The notes: generated from the sequence alone by a model not told the origin. Numbered from the stretch's first letter, positions 35,401 through 43,640 are shown. The stretch is 64,000 nt of DNA from Hellea sp. (GCA_020631215.1 JAHDHS010000001.1:88992-152991); one strand, 5' to 3'. Program-made: numbers and translations.

Positions 35401-35517
35401 CCAATAGGCGGCCATAAACGCAACCAACAGTAAAAAGGCTAAAACGTAGAGCAGCCACACCCACCAAGGTCGGCGGCGACCAGCTTTGACGGGGCTTATG
35501 TTGGTGTCGGAGGCCAA
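32416..35517 (-). CDS. YdbH-family (AsmA-like) intermembrane lipid transport protein
   Basis: A 1033-residue protein with one N-terminal membrane anchor (WWVWLLYVLAFLLLVAFMAAYWVW) and a very long beta-rich periplasmic body, the architecture of AsmA-like/YdbH bridge proteins. The C-terminal section (GSVSAKINLAFAAGQPMKSSGTAKLNNI, LEGAFPIVIRGINVTVEDGLIRVPNGGRIQY) matches the dicarboxylate-transport/YdbH domain. E. coli YdbH moves phospholipids to the outer membrane with the lipoprotein YnbE and YdbL. Neither partner gene follows here: rph is next, 57 bases on. Confidence 0.82.
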   Translation of the reverse strand: MASDTNISPVKAGRRRPWWVWLLYVLAFLLLVAFMAAYWVWSNRMGLLEKFAIDTLSEEGVQAELSWDELSKTHLVLSNVRLSYDGERFFSSDKIRAEYQWRDLLDGLVERLEFTRPDATLTLNEDWQIVDGWLPPGMGAGGGGNSAFPPRGISVTDGQFTLNTVYGPADVTASADIQDLENLTTEVELAPTTWTRDELSADISGQSKITIDKGIITAEGALDIPTLRHPSVDASGLYVKFNGIPDLTKDQRQFAGDINLSFDSLDMAQAELTGTALSWSGRAAEADIGVDLDGRWQADIEALRLPDPVRNRNLAQSLSLTPALSRTPVAQHFVPDLEAQLLDLFTQSAISAKGALRRDEAGVRIELAGPATIRARKTVLTLSPRRDEAVYQFDRDARQISAYFDGALTQPAGLTVKNGRFVAKSFNGWRIDGVETFRALVSTTSTWRNAASPARLGPIKIQTDYDGRSFAHRKVKLSGAVDYDGPLPGGIVEGLQTTGQMDVHLRPDHLAVDFTPSSGEIRASKVETATDWTITDFTGKAAKAAPIYERKGEVATILSELSDVSMTATRSSDGATLGIVSRDITLKGTLANTANGLQQDWDGVFQAAIVKSDDIPGPNTLINLGNGNLSAKLLPSEPLSFALKAPTAQIRSPLIQAKNIGLDVSGTPDNYTLNHENGLVKLTANDLPPMPLKGSVKFQDGVFKGQTVAYLPQANNTPINIDYQIKDSAGTATVDIEALRFRPNGLQPQSLVPALRGKVARVDGSVSAKINLAFAAGQPMKSSGTAKLNNINFGTAPGPLTGVSTEVDLESVLPLKTRGRQTMTVDMFDPGLPLANGVIEYELMPEGVKVYSARWPLGDGFFSLDPFTWKYAAQENRMTLRLEKVDLGAFINNLGNGALKATGDLEGAFPIVIRGINVTVEDGLIRVPNGGRIQYAAAEADATKEVNRFAGAAMEALKDFRYQELFAKVNGPLDGEILVGMKFEGKNEKVLSGQPFAFDVTIEGELFNILRNFNSNEHIKSSVARQTGKAVIE

Positions 35518-35708
35518 AGAGAAAGTTTTACAATTGCAGAGCCAGATATTTCATATCATAAGGGCTCTACGCTTTCTGGCATTGATGCACCATAATTTTT
35601 CGTAAGTTTACACAGCTTACTAAGATAAATATAAGCCGCATTAACCAAAGCGTAGGGATAATTCGGGCAAACTGTAAATTGCTCATTAATATTGGACGAC
35701 CATCACAT

Positions 35709-37121
35709 ATGCCGCTTAACTGGACAAATCTGAATTCGGCTCTGGCTCTGCGGCTGTCTGCCTTTAAAGATTACAGTCATACTGTGATCCCAAAGAAAAA
35801 TCACAGCCGGTTTTTGATGGCGTCTGTCGGCTTGGCTGCGGTTGCATTTATCGCTTTGCCCCGTTCTGGCACCGCCGTGACTGAGGCGGAAGCTGTTCCC
35901 TTGGTGTCTATAATCCCGGATGCCTCCTTTTACGATATGACCCAGGACTTTGCGGCACCAGCGGTCACCGAGACCCATCAGGAACTGGTCTTAAAGCCGG
36001 GCGATAATCTAGGCCCGCTTTTACAGCGGAGCGGTCTGTCAGGGCCGGAGGCTTATCAAGTTACGCAGGCCTTTGCCGAGGTTTATAAACCGCGCAATCT
36101 GCGTGCGGGGCAGAAATTCCAGCTTCATTTTACCGGCGAGCAATTGGATCATATTACTTTTAAACCGAATGTTGAAACCAGTGTGTTTGTCTCCCGCGAC
36201 GGGGAAGCTTTCAAAGCCCGCAAAATAACGCATGACTTTAAATATGAGACCCTAAGTGTTGCCGCCAAGATCAACACATCGCTCTATGTCGATGCGACGC
36301 AGCTTGGCGCGCCGGATAAGGTGGTCGCGCAATTTGCCAATATCTATGAATATTCGGTCGACTTCCAGCGCGACATACAGCCGGGCGATGAGTTTGAATT
36401 ATTCTTCGAAGTCGCCCGTGACCGTCACGGCGAGATCATCAAAGCGGGCGATTTGCTTTACACCAGCTTTTCCCCGCGCGGCAAAAAGATGGATTACTAT
36501 CTTTACGAGGACAATAAGGGCCGCGAGAATTTCTATGACGCCAATGGTAAGACAGCGAAACGCAAACTGCGGGCCACACCGATTAACGGTGCGCGATTGT
36601 CCTCACGTTACGGCAAGCGCCGCCACCCGATTTTAGGGTACCGGAAAATGCATTCGGGCGTAGATTTTGCCGCGCCGCGCGGCACGCCCATTCTGGCGGC
36701 CGGCTCCGGCACAGTTGAACGGGCCAATCGCTATGGCGGCTATGGCAATTATATTCGTATCCGGCACACTGATGGCTATAAAACCGCCTATGCACATCTC
36801 TCCAAATTCGCGCGCGGCGTCAAAGCCGGTAAATATGTGCAGCAAGATCAAGTGATCGGCTATGTCGGCTCGACCGGCCGCTCAACCGGGCCGCATCTAC
36901 ATTACGAAGTCCACCACCACGGCAAGAAAATCAATCCGCGCCGCCTGTCACAATTATCGGGTAAGCCTTTGTCCAAAGACCAAATGCCGAAATTCAAGGC
37001 CCGTATTGGCGACATTGACGAGATGCGCAGAGCATCTGAGACGATCAGACCAGAGGTCAAGCTTGTCGATGTTCAGGGGGCGTCTGTTGACACGGCGCCG
37101 CTCACCGCGCCTGCCAATTAA
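35709..37121 (+). CDS. M23 family metallopeptidase (peptidoglycan DD-endopeptidase-like)
   Basis: About 470 residues from ATG 35709; a TTG at 35679 would add ten. A membrane or signal helix (FLMASVGLAAVAFIAL) is followed by a LysM/OapA-like domain (LVLKPGDNLGPLLQRSGL...NLRAGQKFQLHF). The C-terminal LytM domain has the zinc ligands in HSGVDFAAPRGTP (about residue 314) and TGPHLHYEVHHHGKKINP (about 396), so it is catalytically complete. It would cleave peptide cross-links during growth or division. It is similar to MepM/YebA in layout. Confidence 0.93.
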   Translation: MPLNWTNLNSALALRLSAFKDYSHTVIPKKNHSRFLMASVGLAAVAFIALPRSGTAVTEAEAVPLVSIIPDASFYDMTQDFAAPAVTETHQELVLKPGDNLGPLLQRSGLSGPEAYQVTQAFAEVYKPRNLRAGQKFQLHFTGEQLDHITFKPNVETSVFVSRDGEAFKARKITHDFKYETLSVAAKINTSLYVDATQLGAPDKVVAQFANIYEYSVDFQRDIQPGDEFELFFEVARDRHGEIIKAGDLLYTSFSPRGKKMDYYLYEDNKGRENFYDANGKTAKRKLRATPINGARLSSRYGKRRHPILGYRKMHSGVDFAAPRGTPILAAGSGTVERANRYGGYGNYIRIRHTDGYKTAYAHLSKFARGVKAGKYVQQDQVIGYVGSTGRSTGPHLHYEVHHHGKKINPRRLSQLSGKPLSKDQMPKFKARIGDIDEMRRASETIRPEVKLVDVQGASVDTAPLTAPAN

Positions 37122-37252
37122 TTGATAAGGCCGCATTGGCGGCCATTTTATTCACCATAACATTCTATAGCAGCGAATGGGCTTGATATATTTGCCAATC
37201 ACTGCTTTATTTAACGCTACAAACTAACTCTAATGATGAATGGGCGCGTCTC

Positions 37253-37978
37253 ATGAAAAATCTAATTAATTTCTTTTTCTCATTTGATAAGCTTTTCAAG
37301 GAAAAACTGATTGTTCCTTTTTTCTGGCTCGCGATTATCGTCTGGGGTTTGGGTTTCTTCTCAACGGCCCTGGACTCCATTGCCTTGGACCCACTCGCCA
37401 AGCTGGTTGATTTCATCCGGTTCTTCGCCAGCATATTATTGGCACTCGTCATGATCAGATTGGTGAGTGAGTTGGCTGTCGCGATTTTCCGCATCAATGA
37501 CAATCTGTCACCGGATGGCGGTAAATCCGAACTGGCCGATATTGATCCGGTTGCCGAAGCCCGCCGAGCCGCTGAAACCGCGGCTGCCCGCGCCCGCGAA
37601 GTCACCAAAACGGCTGGCGAAAAAGCGCAAGCCGCTGGAAAATCAGCGCGGGAAACGGTTTCTGATGCGGCCGATAGTGTACAGTCCAAAGCAAAATCCT
37701 CGGCCAAATCCACTTCCGGTAAAACGAGCGCAGCCCCAACAAAATCCACGGCAAAAAAAGCTCCGGTTAAGAAAGCGGCACCCAAAAAAGCGCCCGTGAA
37801 AAAGACAGCTAGTAAAACAACGAGCAAAAGCACAGCCAGCAAGACCACAGCCAGCAAGACGACGACCGCCAAGAAACGTGGGCCCCGTAAAGGCACGAAG
37901 GTGCCACGAGATGCGCAAGGCCGCCTTCTTAAAAAGGACGGCACACCGCGCGCCAAGCCGGGCCCAAAAAAGACGTAA
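37253..37978 (+). CDS. DUF4282 membrane protein with histone H1-like Lys/Ala-rich tail
   Basis: 241 residues in two parts. Residues 1-85 form a two-helix membrane domain of the DUF4282 type (SFDKLFKEKLIVPFFWLAIIVWG...RFFASILLALVMIRLVSELAVAIFRI). Residues 95-241 are an Ala/Lys/Thr/Ser-rich tail of AKKAPVKKAAPKKAPVKK and TASKTT units, like eukaryotic H1 or bacterial HctA/AlgP tails, ending in RKGTKVPRDAQGRLLKKDGTPRAKPGPKK. A membrane domain carrying a nucleic-acid-binding-like tail is unusual. The DNA-tethering role is inference. It is followed by a terminator. Confidence 0.8.
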   Translation: MKNLINFFFSFDKLFKEKLIVPFFWLAIIVWGLGFFSTALDSIALDPLAKLVDFIRFFASILLALVMIRLVSELAVAIFRINDNLSPDGGKSELADIDPVAEARRAAETAAARAREVTKTAGEKAQAAGKSARETVSDAADSVQSKAKSSAKSTSGKTSAAPTKSTAKKAPVKKAAPKKAPVKKTASKTTSKSTASKTTASKTTTAKKRGPRKGTKVPRDAQGRLLKKDGTPRAKPGPKKT

Positions 37979-38013
37979 GCCGTGTTTTCAGATCAGTCTT
38001 AGCTTCAAGCAAA

Positions 38014-38045
38014 ATAAAAACCCCGGTTTGCGCCGGGGTTTTTTC
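38014..38045 (+). terminator. Rho-independent terminator (probably bidirectional)
   Basis: AAAAACCCCGG, a 6-base loop, then CCGGGG and T6. It lies 35 bases past the DUF4282 gene and 21 bases before the end of the convergent DUF4167 gene. The A-run on the left lets it serve both directions. Confidence 0.88.
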
Positions 38046-38066
38046 AATCAGATTTGAGTTAGAGCC

Positions 38067-38588
38067 TTATTCGGCGGCATCGACTGCCGCTGCTTCAGTC
38101 TCTGCGGCTTTGCGGCTTGGGGCGCGGCGGCGGCGCTTGGGTGCCTCTTCCGTCACGTCCGAATTGTCGGTGTCAGATTTTGACGCTTCCGCAGTGTCCG
38201 CTACAATCTCTTCTTTCGCGGTTTCCGCCTTGTCTTCAGATTTATCGCGGCGACTCCGGCCATTTCTGCGGCCACGATTGTCATCTTCATCGCCGGACTC
38301 GCCCGCTTCTTCGCGGGCAGCACGAGCCGCCTCGCGTTCTTCTTGGGCGGCTTGTTTGGCCGCTTCCTGAATATTCATGAGACGCAAATAATGCTCGGCA
38401 TGCTGGCGGTAATTCTCAGCTTTTACGCGGCTGCCGGAACTGGCGGCGTCACGGGCCAGAGCTGTATATTTTTCATAAATCGTACTGGCTGTGCCGCGCA
38501 CTTTAACGTCCGGGCCATTACTATCCATGGACCGATTATTATTGTTGTGATTGCTTTTATTGCGATTACGTCCGCGTTGACGTTTCAT
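38067..38588 (-). CDS. DUF4167 domain-containing protein
   Basis: 173 residues. The N-terminus KRQRGRNRNKSNHNNNNR and the core KVRGTASTIYEKYTALARDAASSGSRVKAENYRQHAEHYLRLM define DUF4167, a protein found throughout Alphaproteobacteria next to prmC. The rest is a charged Glu/Arg-rich tail (RRGRSRR, APKRRRRAPSRK). It is probably RNA- or ribosome-associated, judging from composition and neighbour (inference). I chose ATG 38588 with AAAGGATGAG upstream over a frame opening at 38795, which would overlap prmC. Confidence 0.92.
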   Translation of the reverse strand: MKRQRGRNRNKSNHNNNNRSMDSNGPDVKVRGTASTIYEKYTALARDAASSGSRVKAENYRQHAEHYLRLMNIQEAAKQAAQEEREAARAAREEAGESGDEDDNRGRRNGRSRRDKSEDKAETAKEEIVADTAEASKSDTDNSDVTEEAPKRRRRAPSRKAAETEAAAVDAAE

Positions 38589-38757
38589 CGTCTCATCCTT
38601 TTTTGTCTCAACACAATAGACTCCCGGCGGTAGAGCTGGTTGCACCATATTTTGAGCGATTAGCAGGGAGCCTAACCTAAAGCTGTCCATCTGCACGTTT
38701 TGCCTAGCAAAGATGCGGCGCTTCGCAAAGCGTTTTCTGCACGGTTTCTGTGAATTA

Positions 38758-39636
38758 TTATTGGGGTGATTTTTTCCCGAAGATAATGCGGTCATGCCCG
38801 CCTAAATCCTGATGCAGAGAGACATCATCCAGGCCGCTGTCCTCAAATAATGTCTTCACCGCTTCACCCTGATCAAAACCAATCTCAACGCCCAGCCAGC
38901 CATGGGGCGCAAGCCAGTCCCGCGCGGACGCGATTATGTTCCGATAGGCATCCAACCCATCAGCTCCGCCAGACAGTGCGATGCTTGGGTCGTAATTTTT
39001 AACCTCAGGCTCTAAACGCGTCATCGCCTCATCTGTGATATAGGGCGGGTTGGAGAGGATAAGGTCGAATGCCGCTGGTTCCGGCAAGGCATCGAACCAA
39101 CTGCCTTGATGCCATGCGGCCTGAACATCATGTTTTAAGGCATTGTCTTTTGCGGCGGACAATCCCGCTTCGGACAAATCTGTGCCGGTCCCGACCGCGC
39201 CGGGATGTTCCAACAGCAGGGTGATTAAGATTGCGCCGGAACCCGTCCCTAAATCCAATATGCGGGGGGCTTTCATATTGCCTATATGCGTTAGTGCGTG
39301 GCTGATCAGGGCCTCTGTATCGGCCCGGGGGGAGAGGACATTTTTTGAAATTGAGAACCGCCGCCCGTAAAATTCTCGCCAGCCGAGAATATGATCCACA
39401 GGTTCCCCGCCCATACGCCGCGCGATGTAATCTTCGAGACACCGCGCGGCCTTCGCGTCAATAACCCAATCAGAGCTGAGCAGCTCTGCACGCGAAAGCC
39501 CTGCCGTCGCCATTAAGAACTCATCGCTCTCCTCGGCGGCGAACTCATTTCCGGCCGCCCGGAGTATGCGCGCGATCTCCCTCCGCGCCAAGCGGATATC
39601 AAGCCCGCTTAACAACTGATTAGAGGGCACATTCAT
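38758..39636 (-). CDS. prmC: Peptide chain release factor N5-glutamine methyltransferase
   Basis: A 292-residue HemK/PrmC protein that methylates the GGQ glutamine of release factors. It has a helical N-terminal domain with PVDHILGWREFYGRRF, SAM motif I ILDLGTGSGAI and the catalytic motif LILSNPPYI. It precedes DUF4167 as in other alphaproteobacteria, but the usual prfA gene is not upstream: a thioredoxin-like lipoprotein gene is there instead. Confidence 0.95.
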   Translation of the reverse strand: MNVPSNQLLSGLDIRLARREIARILRAAGNEFAAEESDEFLMATAGLSRAELLSSDWVIDAKAARCLEDYIARRMGGEPVDHILGWREFYGRRFSISKNVLSPRADTEALISHALTHIGNMKAPRILDLGTGSGAILITLLLEHPGAVGTGTDLSEAGLSAAKDNALKHDVQAAWHQGSWFDALPEPAAFDLILSNPPYITDEAMTRLEPEVKNYDPSIALSGGADGLDAYRNIIASARDWLAPHGWLGVEIGFDQGEAVKTLFEDSGLDDVSLHQDLGGHDRIIFGKKSPQ

Positions 39637-39672
39637 TGGCAGGCGCCCGTCTTAGGTAGTCTGTATAGTCTT

Positions 39673-40134
39673 TTATGACGCCGCAGCGGCAACTTTGATG
39701 GTCTCCGCGATTTGGGCGGCGTCCATATTTTTCTTGATCGACTTTAAAACCCGCTGATCGTCCAGATCCACCATCAGCAACTGGCCAGTCTTAATTGCAT
39801 CCGGCAAATAGGCTTTTACGGCACTCCCAACGCCTGCCGCCTCGGCTTGGCGGTAAAAATCGGTTTTGTCTTTATTGGTGTAATCAAGCACAACAAATTC
39901 AACCCCGGGGAATGAGTTCGTGGCGCGGGCGTCTTTCACAGCCGGATCCAGGACTTTGCAGCTCGCGCACCAATCGGCGTAAACAAGCACGGCTTTGGCT
40001 TTCACCTCTGAGGTTTGACCGGCAGGCTGAGTGACCTCAACAGAGACTTCGCCTGTATTGGCGGCCTGTTTGCTCTCACCGGAACATGCCGCCAAAACGA
40101 GCGCGATAACCGTCATTGAAACATATTTCATCAT
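39673..40134 (-). CDS. Thioredoxin-domain lipoprotein
   Basis: 153 residues with a lipoprotein leader (MMKYVSMTVIALVLAACSG, lipobox LAAC). A short Ser/Thr/Gln linker leads to a thioredoxin-like domain whose active site is YADWCASCKVLDP (CxxC). Segments VEFVVLDYTNKD and the C-terminal DLDDQRVLKSI fit the DsbD-gamma/TlpA-type fold. It would be membrane-tethered in the periplasm, reducing or oxidising disulfides. The usual cis-Pro strand is replaced by a divergent AVKAYLPDA stretch. Confidence 0.82.
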   Translation of the reverse strand: MMKYVSMTVIALVLAACSGESKQAANTGEVSVEVTQPAGQTSEVKAKAVLVYADWCASCKVLDPAVKDARATNSFPGVEFVVLDYTNKDKTDFYRQAEAAGVGSAVKAYLPDAIKTGQLLMVDLDDQRVLKSIKKNMDAAQIAETIKVAAAAS

Positions 40135-40193
40135 ATCTATCCAAGCTTTCCTGTTTGTTGCGCCCTTTTAAGCTATTGACTGACGAGCGCTAA

Positions 40194-40949
40194 TTACAAT
40201 TCTGTGAGGCTGTTAATCGCCGCCTCGATGAGTGTTAAATCCGATGGCCGGGATAGGCTGTGGTCCCCGCTTTTGACAAGTGTATATGTCACATCCTGAG
40301 AGGTGATCATGTCGATAATATGTTTGGAATGCTGCCATGGCACCACGCTGTCATCATAGCCTTGAAGAATACGCACGGGGCAGGTGACGGGGATGGGATA
40401 GTCCAAAATCTGATTGGCCCGCCCATCCTCGATCAACGCTTTGGAATAGGCATAGGGCTCCTCATAGCCCGACGGTTCATAGACTACGCCGTCATCTTCG
40501 AGCTGTTTGATCTGCGCCTCTGTCCAATTGGCGACAGTCAGTTTTTCGGTAAAGTCCGGTGCGGGGTTGATCAGGACAAGCCCGGCCACGCGCGGGGTGA
40601 CTTTCATGGCCGACAGCAAAGCCGCCCAGCCGCCCATCGAAGAGCCGATCAAAATAACCTCTCCCTCCGTCAGGCAGTCACGTACTTCTGTGATATCCCG
40701 CGCCCAGCGGCTGATTGTGCCGTCGATAAATTCGCCGCTGCTTTGGCCATGACCAAAATAATCAAAGCGGATATAGGCCTGCCCGCGCGCCCGGGCCCAG
40801 TCATGCAGATGCACGGCCTTGGTACCCTCCATGTCGCTTTTCAGCCCGCCGCACCAGATCAGGGTCGGGCCCGCGCCAGCGCTCATTTTATAGGCAATTT
40901 TTTCGCCGACATCTGTTTGAAAAAATTGCGGCGCATCTATCTCGGCCAT
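40194..40949 (-). CDS. Alpha/beta hydrolase
   Basis: A 251-residue single-domain alpha/beta hydrolase. The nucleophile elbow is LIGSSMGGWAAL (GxSxG), the oxyanion region GPTLIWCGGLKSDMEG, and the catalytic His is in KSGDHSLSRPSDL. The sequence RFDYFGHGQSSGEF is the usual D-x-x-G-x-G strand. The layout resembles ABHD10/palmitoyl-type esterases of alphaproteobacteria, but the substrate is unknown. It is divergent from the glycosyltransferase gene with a 43-base gap. Confidence 0.88.
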   Translation of the reverse strand: MAEIDAPQFFQTDVGEKIAYKMSAGAGPTLIWCGGLKSDMEGTKAVHLHDWARARGQAYIRFDYFGHGQSSGEFIDGTISRWARDITEVRDCLTEGEVILIGSSMGGWAALLSAMKVTPRVAGLVLINPAPDFTEKLTVANWTEAQIKQLEDDGVVYEPSGYEEPYAYSKALIEDGRANQILDYPIPVTCPVRILQGYDDSVVPWQHSKHIIDMITSQDVTYTLVKSGDHSLSRPSDLTLIEAAINSLTEL

Positions 40950-40992
40950 GTTAAGCGATCCTTTTGTAATTTAGGAAAGACCTAATCTCTGA

Positions 40993-42102
40993 ATGAATGT
41001 CCTACAAGTCATACCTGAGCTGAATGCGGGCGGTGTCGAGCAAACCATCCTGGATTTGACCGAGGCGCTGACCAAGGCGGGCCATCAAGCGCATATTCTG
41101 TCGGCTGGCGGGCGTCTGGAGGGCAAAATCATCGCGGCGGGCGGGATATTACATCGGCGGGATATCGGCGCCAAAAACCCTCTGCGATTGCCCGGTCATA
41201 TCAAAGCCACCCAAAAGCTGATCCGCGATCACGCCATTGATATCGTTCATGCCCATTCGCGCGTCCCGGCCCTGTCAGCCTATAAAGCCGCCCAAAAGTC
41301 CGGCACCCCCTTTGTGACGACCTATCACGGGATTTATAATGCCAATAACGCGCTCAAGCGCCGCTATAACGCTATCATGACCCGGGGTGATATTGTCATC
41401 GCCAATTCCAACTATACGCGCGATCACATCATCGCAGAGCACGCGACGTCGCCGGATAAAATCCGCGTTCTGCCGCGCGGGGTGGATATGGGCGTCTTTG
41501 ACCCGGGCAAGGTCAGTGAGATAGCGATTCAGGCCTTGAGGCAGGCATGGGGCGTGCAGGCGGGGCAGACATGTCTTTTGCTGCCCGGGCGGCTGACCCG
41601 CTGGAAAGGGCAGCTCGTCGCCATCAAGGCGATGTCAAAACTGCCGGAAAGCCACGTGCTGGTCTTGCTGGGCGATGCGCAGGGCCGCACAGATTATGTC
41701 GCCGAGTTGAAAGCCTTGGCGCAGACACTTGGCGTGACAGACCGTATCCGCCTGCCTGGTCATTCCATGGATATGCCCGCCGCCTTGGCCGCGAGCGATT
41801 TGGTCATTTCCGCCTCCACCGATCCGGAAGCCTTTGGCCTGATCGCGGCGGAGGCTCAGGCCATGATGAAACCCGTCGTGGCCAGCGCCCATGGCGGCTC
41901 GCTGGAAACCGTGGATGACGGGCGCACGGGTCTGCTCGTCCCCGTGGGCGACGCCGACGCTCTGGCAGGTGGAATCACGCGGGCTCTTGCGGGTCTGCCC
42001 GATACGGGAGCCGCCGGACGCGCGCGAATTGCGCAATATTTCTCTAAAACCGCGCTCCAAAGCGGCGTTTTAGATGTTTATAAGCGGCTGATTTCGTCGT
42101 GA
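40993..42102 (+). CDS. Glycosyltransferase family 4 protein
   Basis: A 369-residue GT-B fold enzyme. The N-terminal donor-site loop is VIPELNAGGVEQTILDL and the acceptor-domain strand IDIVHAHSRVPALSAY. The C-terminal GT4 signature DPEAFGLIAAEAQAM carries the E-x7-E pair, followed by PVVASAHGGSLETV. It probably adds a sugar to a cell-surface glycan or lipopolysaccharide core. No other polysaccharide genes adjoin it. It lies just upstream of infC on the same strand, 78 bases before it. Confidence 0.9.
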   Translation: MNVLQVIPELNAGGVEQTILDLTEALTKAGHQAHILSAGGRLEGKIIAAGGILHRRDIGAKNPLRLPGHIKATQKLIRDHAIDIVHAHSRVPALSAYKAAQKSGTPFVTTYHGIYNANNALKRRYNAIMTRGDIVIANSNYTRDHIIAEHATSPDKIRVLPRGVDMGVFDPGKVSEIAIQALRQAWGVQAGQTCLLLPGRLTRWKGQLVAIKAMSKLPESHVLVLLGDAQGRTDYVAELKALAQTLGVTDRIRLPGHSMDMPAALAASDLVISASTDPEAFGLIAAEAQAMMKPVVASAHGGSLETVDDGRTGLLVPVGDADALAGGITRALAGLPDTGAAGRARIAQYFSKTALQSGVLDVYKRLISS

Positions 42103-42180
42103 TTTCCCTCGCTAAAGACTTGAAAAGCTGCCCTGAAACGGCCATATCACTGGCCGTGATAACTATTAAGGAGATTTACT

Positions 42181-42720
42181 ATCGCTAGACGCCCATTGTC
42201 GGCCCAACCGGCTAAGAAGCCTAAAGGCCCACGCACGAACGGGGAAATTACCGCCCCGAGAGTCCTGCTTATCTTGGACACCGGAGAAAAAAAGGGTGTC
42301 GTACCGATCGACCAGGCCTTAGCCGCCGCCCGCTCTGCCGGTCTTGATTTGGTGGAAGTGGCCCCGGGCGAGACGCCGGTCTGCAAGGTGCTGGATTACG
42401 GGAAATTGCGATTTGAAAATCAGAAAAAGAAAGCGGCCAACCGCAAAAATCAGCGCACGCAATCCTTAAAAGAAATCAAAATGCGCCCCAATATCGACAC
42501 GCATGATTATCAGGTCAAAACCAAAGCCATGCAAAAATTCTTTGATCGCGGCGACAAAGTCAAAGTCACGATCCGCTTCCGCGGCCGCGAAATGGCCCAT
42601 ATGGATCGCGGCACAGATTTATTGGCCCGCGTCAAAGAGGATTTTGGGGAAATCGCCAAGGTCGAATTCGAGCCCAAAACCGAAGGCCGCATGATGACCA
42701 TGGTTCTCGCGCCGAAATAG
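42181..42720 (+). CDS. infC: Translation initiation factor IF-3 (ATC start codon)
   Basis: 179 residues from the non-AUG start ATC at 42181, preceded by a perfect AAGGAG with a 7-base spacer. The first residues read [12 protein letters not shown], matching the conserved alphaproteobacterial IF-3 beginning. The only conventional alternatives are internal (TTG 42196). The N-domain has [22 protein letters not shown] and the C-domain [18 protein letters not shown]-3 rejects non-AUG initiation, so the start codon itself gives autoregulation, as established for E. coli infC (AUU). The usual rpmI-rplT genes lie 0.9 kb away, separated by two opposite-strand genes. Confidence 0.95.
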   Translation: MARRPLSAQPAKKPKGPRTNGEITAPRVLLILDTGEKKGVVPIDQALAAARSAGLDLVEVAPGETPVCKVLDYGKLRFENQKKKAANRKNQRTQSLKEIKMRPNIDTHDYQVKTKAMQKFFDRGDKVKVTIRFRGREMAHMDRGTDLLARVKEDFGEIAKVEFEPKTEGRMMTMVLAPK

Positions 42721-42725
42721 GCGGG

Positions 42726-43094
42726 CTAAGCCGTCTTTTGGCGGCTCATTAACAGCCACCCCACGGCAGCCCAGAAAATCTCGAAACCCAGCTCATAATA
42801 GGTCTGCATCGGGCCTGACCCGTCCAGCAGCAGGCCGAGGCAGCGCCCTGCGGCAAAGGCGAGCATAACGAATATAATCGACATGGTGATCAGGCGTTGA
42901 TCGCGATTTTGCGAAATGAACAGGCAGAGCAATATCCCCGCCGCCATCATCGCCATACAGATTGCCCGGATTTGATGCATCCCCAAAAGCGACGGGTCCC
43001 ATCCCATTATGGCCGCCATCTTTAGCGGCAAAAGCGCCCCAAACAGGCCGTAAAGCACAAAAAATGCCCCGTTTAGGTAGTTATAAATTTTCAT
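42726..43094 (-). CDS. DUF4345 family membrane protein
   Basis: 122 residues with four membrane helices. The pattern GAFFVLYGLFGALLPLKMAAIMG, QIRAICMAMMAAGILLCLF and AAGRCLGLLLDGSGP fits the DUF4345 family of small integral membrane proteins of unknown function. Its start overlaps the end of the next upstream gene by 14 bases. It separates infC from rpmI. Confidence 0.78.
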   Translation of the reverse strand: MKIYNYLNGAFFVLYGLFGALLPLKMAAIMGWDPSLLGMHQIRAICMAMMAAGILLCLFISQNRDQRLITMSIIFVMLAFAAGRCLGLLLDGSGPMQTYYELGFEIFWAAVGWLLMSRQKTA

Positions 43095-43452
43095 TTCTCA
43101 GCCCCAATACGATAACCAAATTTATGATAACATGCTTGAAGATATTATAGATTAAATAGCCTATAAATACGAGTATTATAAGAAGTAGAATTTTCAGACT
43201 CTCACTGCCTGAGTTCAAAACTTCCCGGATATTATCGAAAGCGTTATAGAAGCCGAAAGATATAGCGCCTGACCAAATTCCCCAGAAAGACAGGCGATAA
43301 AGGGCGACCGACTTGTCCGAAAGGTCTTGTAAATTTTCGACTTTGTTCCAATTCATTAGAAGTTGCATAACGATAACCGCTACGATTTTCCCAATGAAGT
43401 AACCGACAATGACAAAGGCAGCAAATGTCACATAGGAAGGCATGTCATGCAT
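43081..43452 (-). CDS. Low-GC small membrane protein
   Basis: 123 residues with membrane helices at about 8-28, 52-70 and 86-118 (LLLIILVFIGYLIYNIF). It is not recognised. The gene is AT-rich relative to infC and rpmI and ends inside the DUF4345 gene, so the two are probably coupled. In composition and topology it recalls the small membrane gene at 20392-20724, but I see no clear sequence similarity. It may be a recent acquisition. Confidence 0.62.
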   Translation of the reverse strand: MHDMPSYVTFAAFVIVGYFIGKIVAVIVMQLLMNWNKVENLQDLSDKSVALYRLSFWGIWSGAISFGFYNAFDNIREVLNSGSESLKILLLIILVFIGYLIYNIFKHVIINLVIVLGLRNENL

Positions 43453-43516
43453 ATCGTTTCATGTCATAAGACAGTAAGAATGTAAAACAGTCTCTGACAA
43501 GTTTGTAATTTCCTTG

Positions 43517-43544
43517 TTGCAATCTATGGACTCCCTGTTATATG
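43517..43544 (+). promoter_or_regulatory. Probable sigma-70 promoter for rpmI-rplT
   Basis: A -35-like TTGCAA (43517-43522), a 16-base spacer and a -10-like TATATG (43539-43544). It lies directly before the structured leader of rpmI. It is a pattern match only. Confidence 0.5.
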
Positions 43545-43548
43545 CCCG

Positions 43549-43640
43549 CATTCCCGTAAATCGGGACGCAGCGCATCAGGCTAAAGGCATGCCTGATCGC
43601 TCGAAAGGCAGCGAGCCGGACCCTTCAATCCCGCCCGCAA
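43549..43640 (+). ncRNA. Structured 5' leader of rpmI-rplT (three hairpins)
   Basis: Between the likely promoter and the rpmI Shine-Dalgarno, three consecutive stem-loops can be drawn: TCCCG/CGGGA with a 5-base loop, CATCAGGC/GCCTGATC, and GCTCG/CGAGC. This is consistent with a cis-acting leader controlling the ribosomal protein operon, for example by L20 binding as known in other bacteria. Assignment to a specific Rfam family was not possible by eye. Confidence 0.5.
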
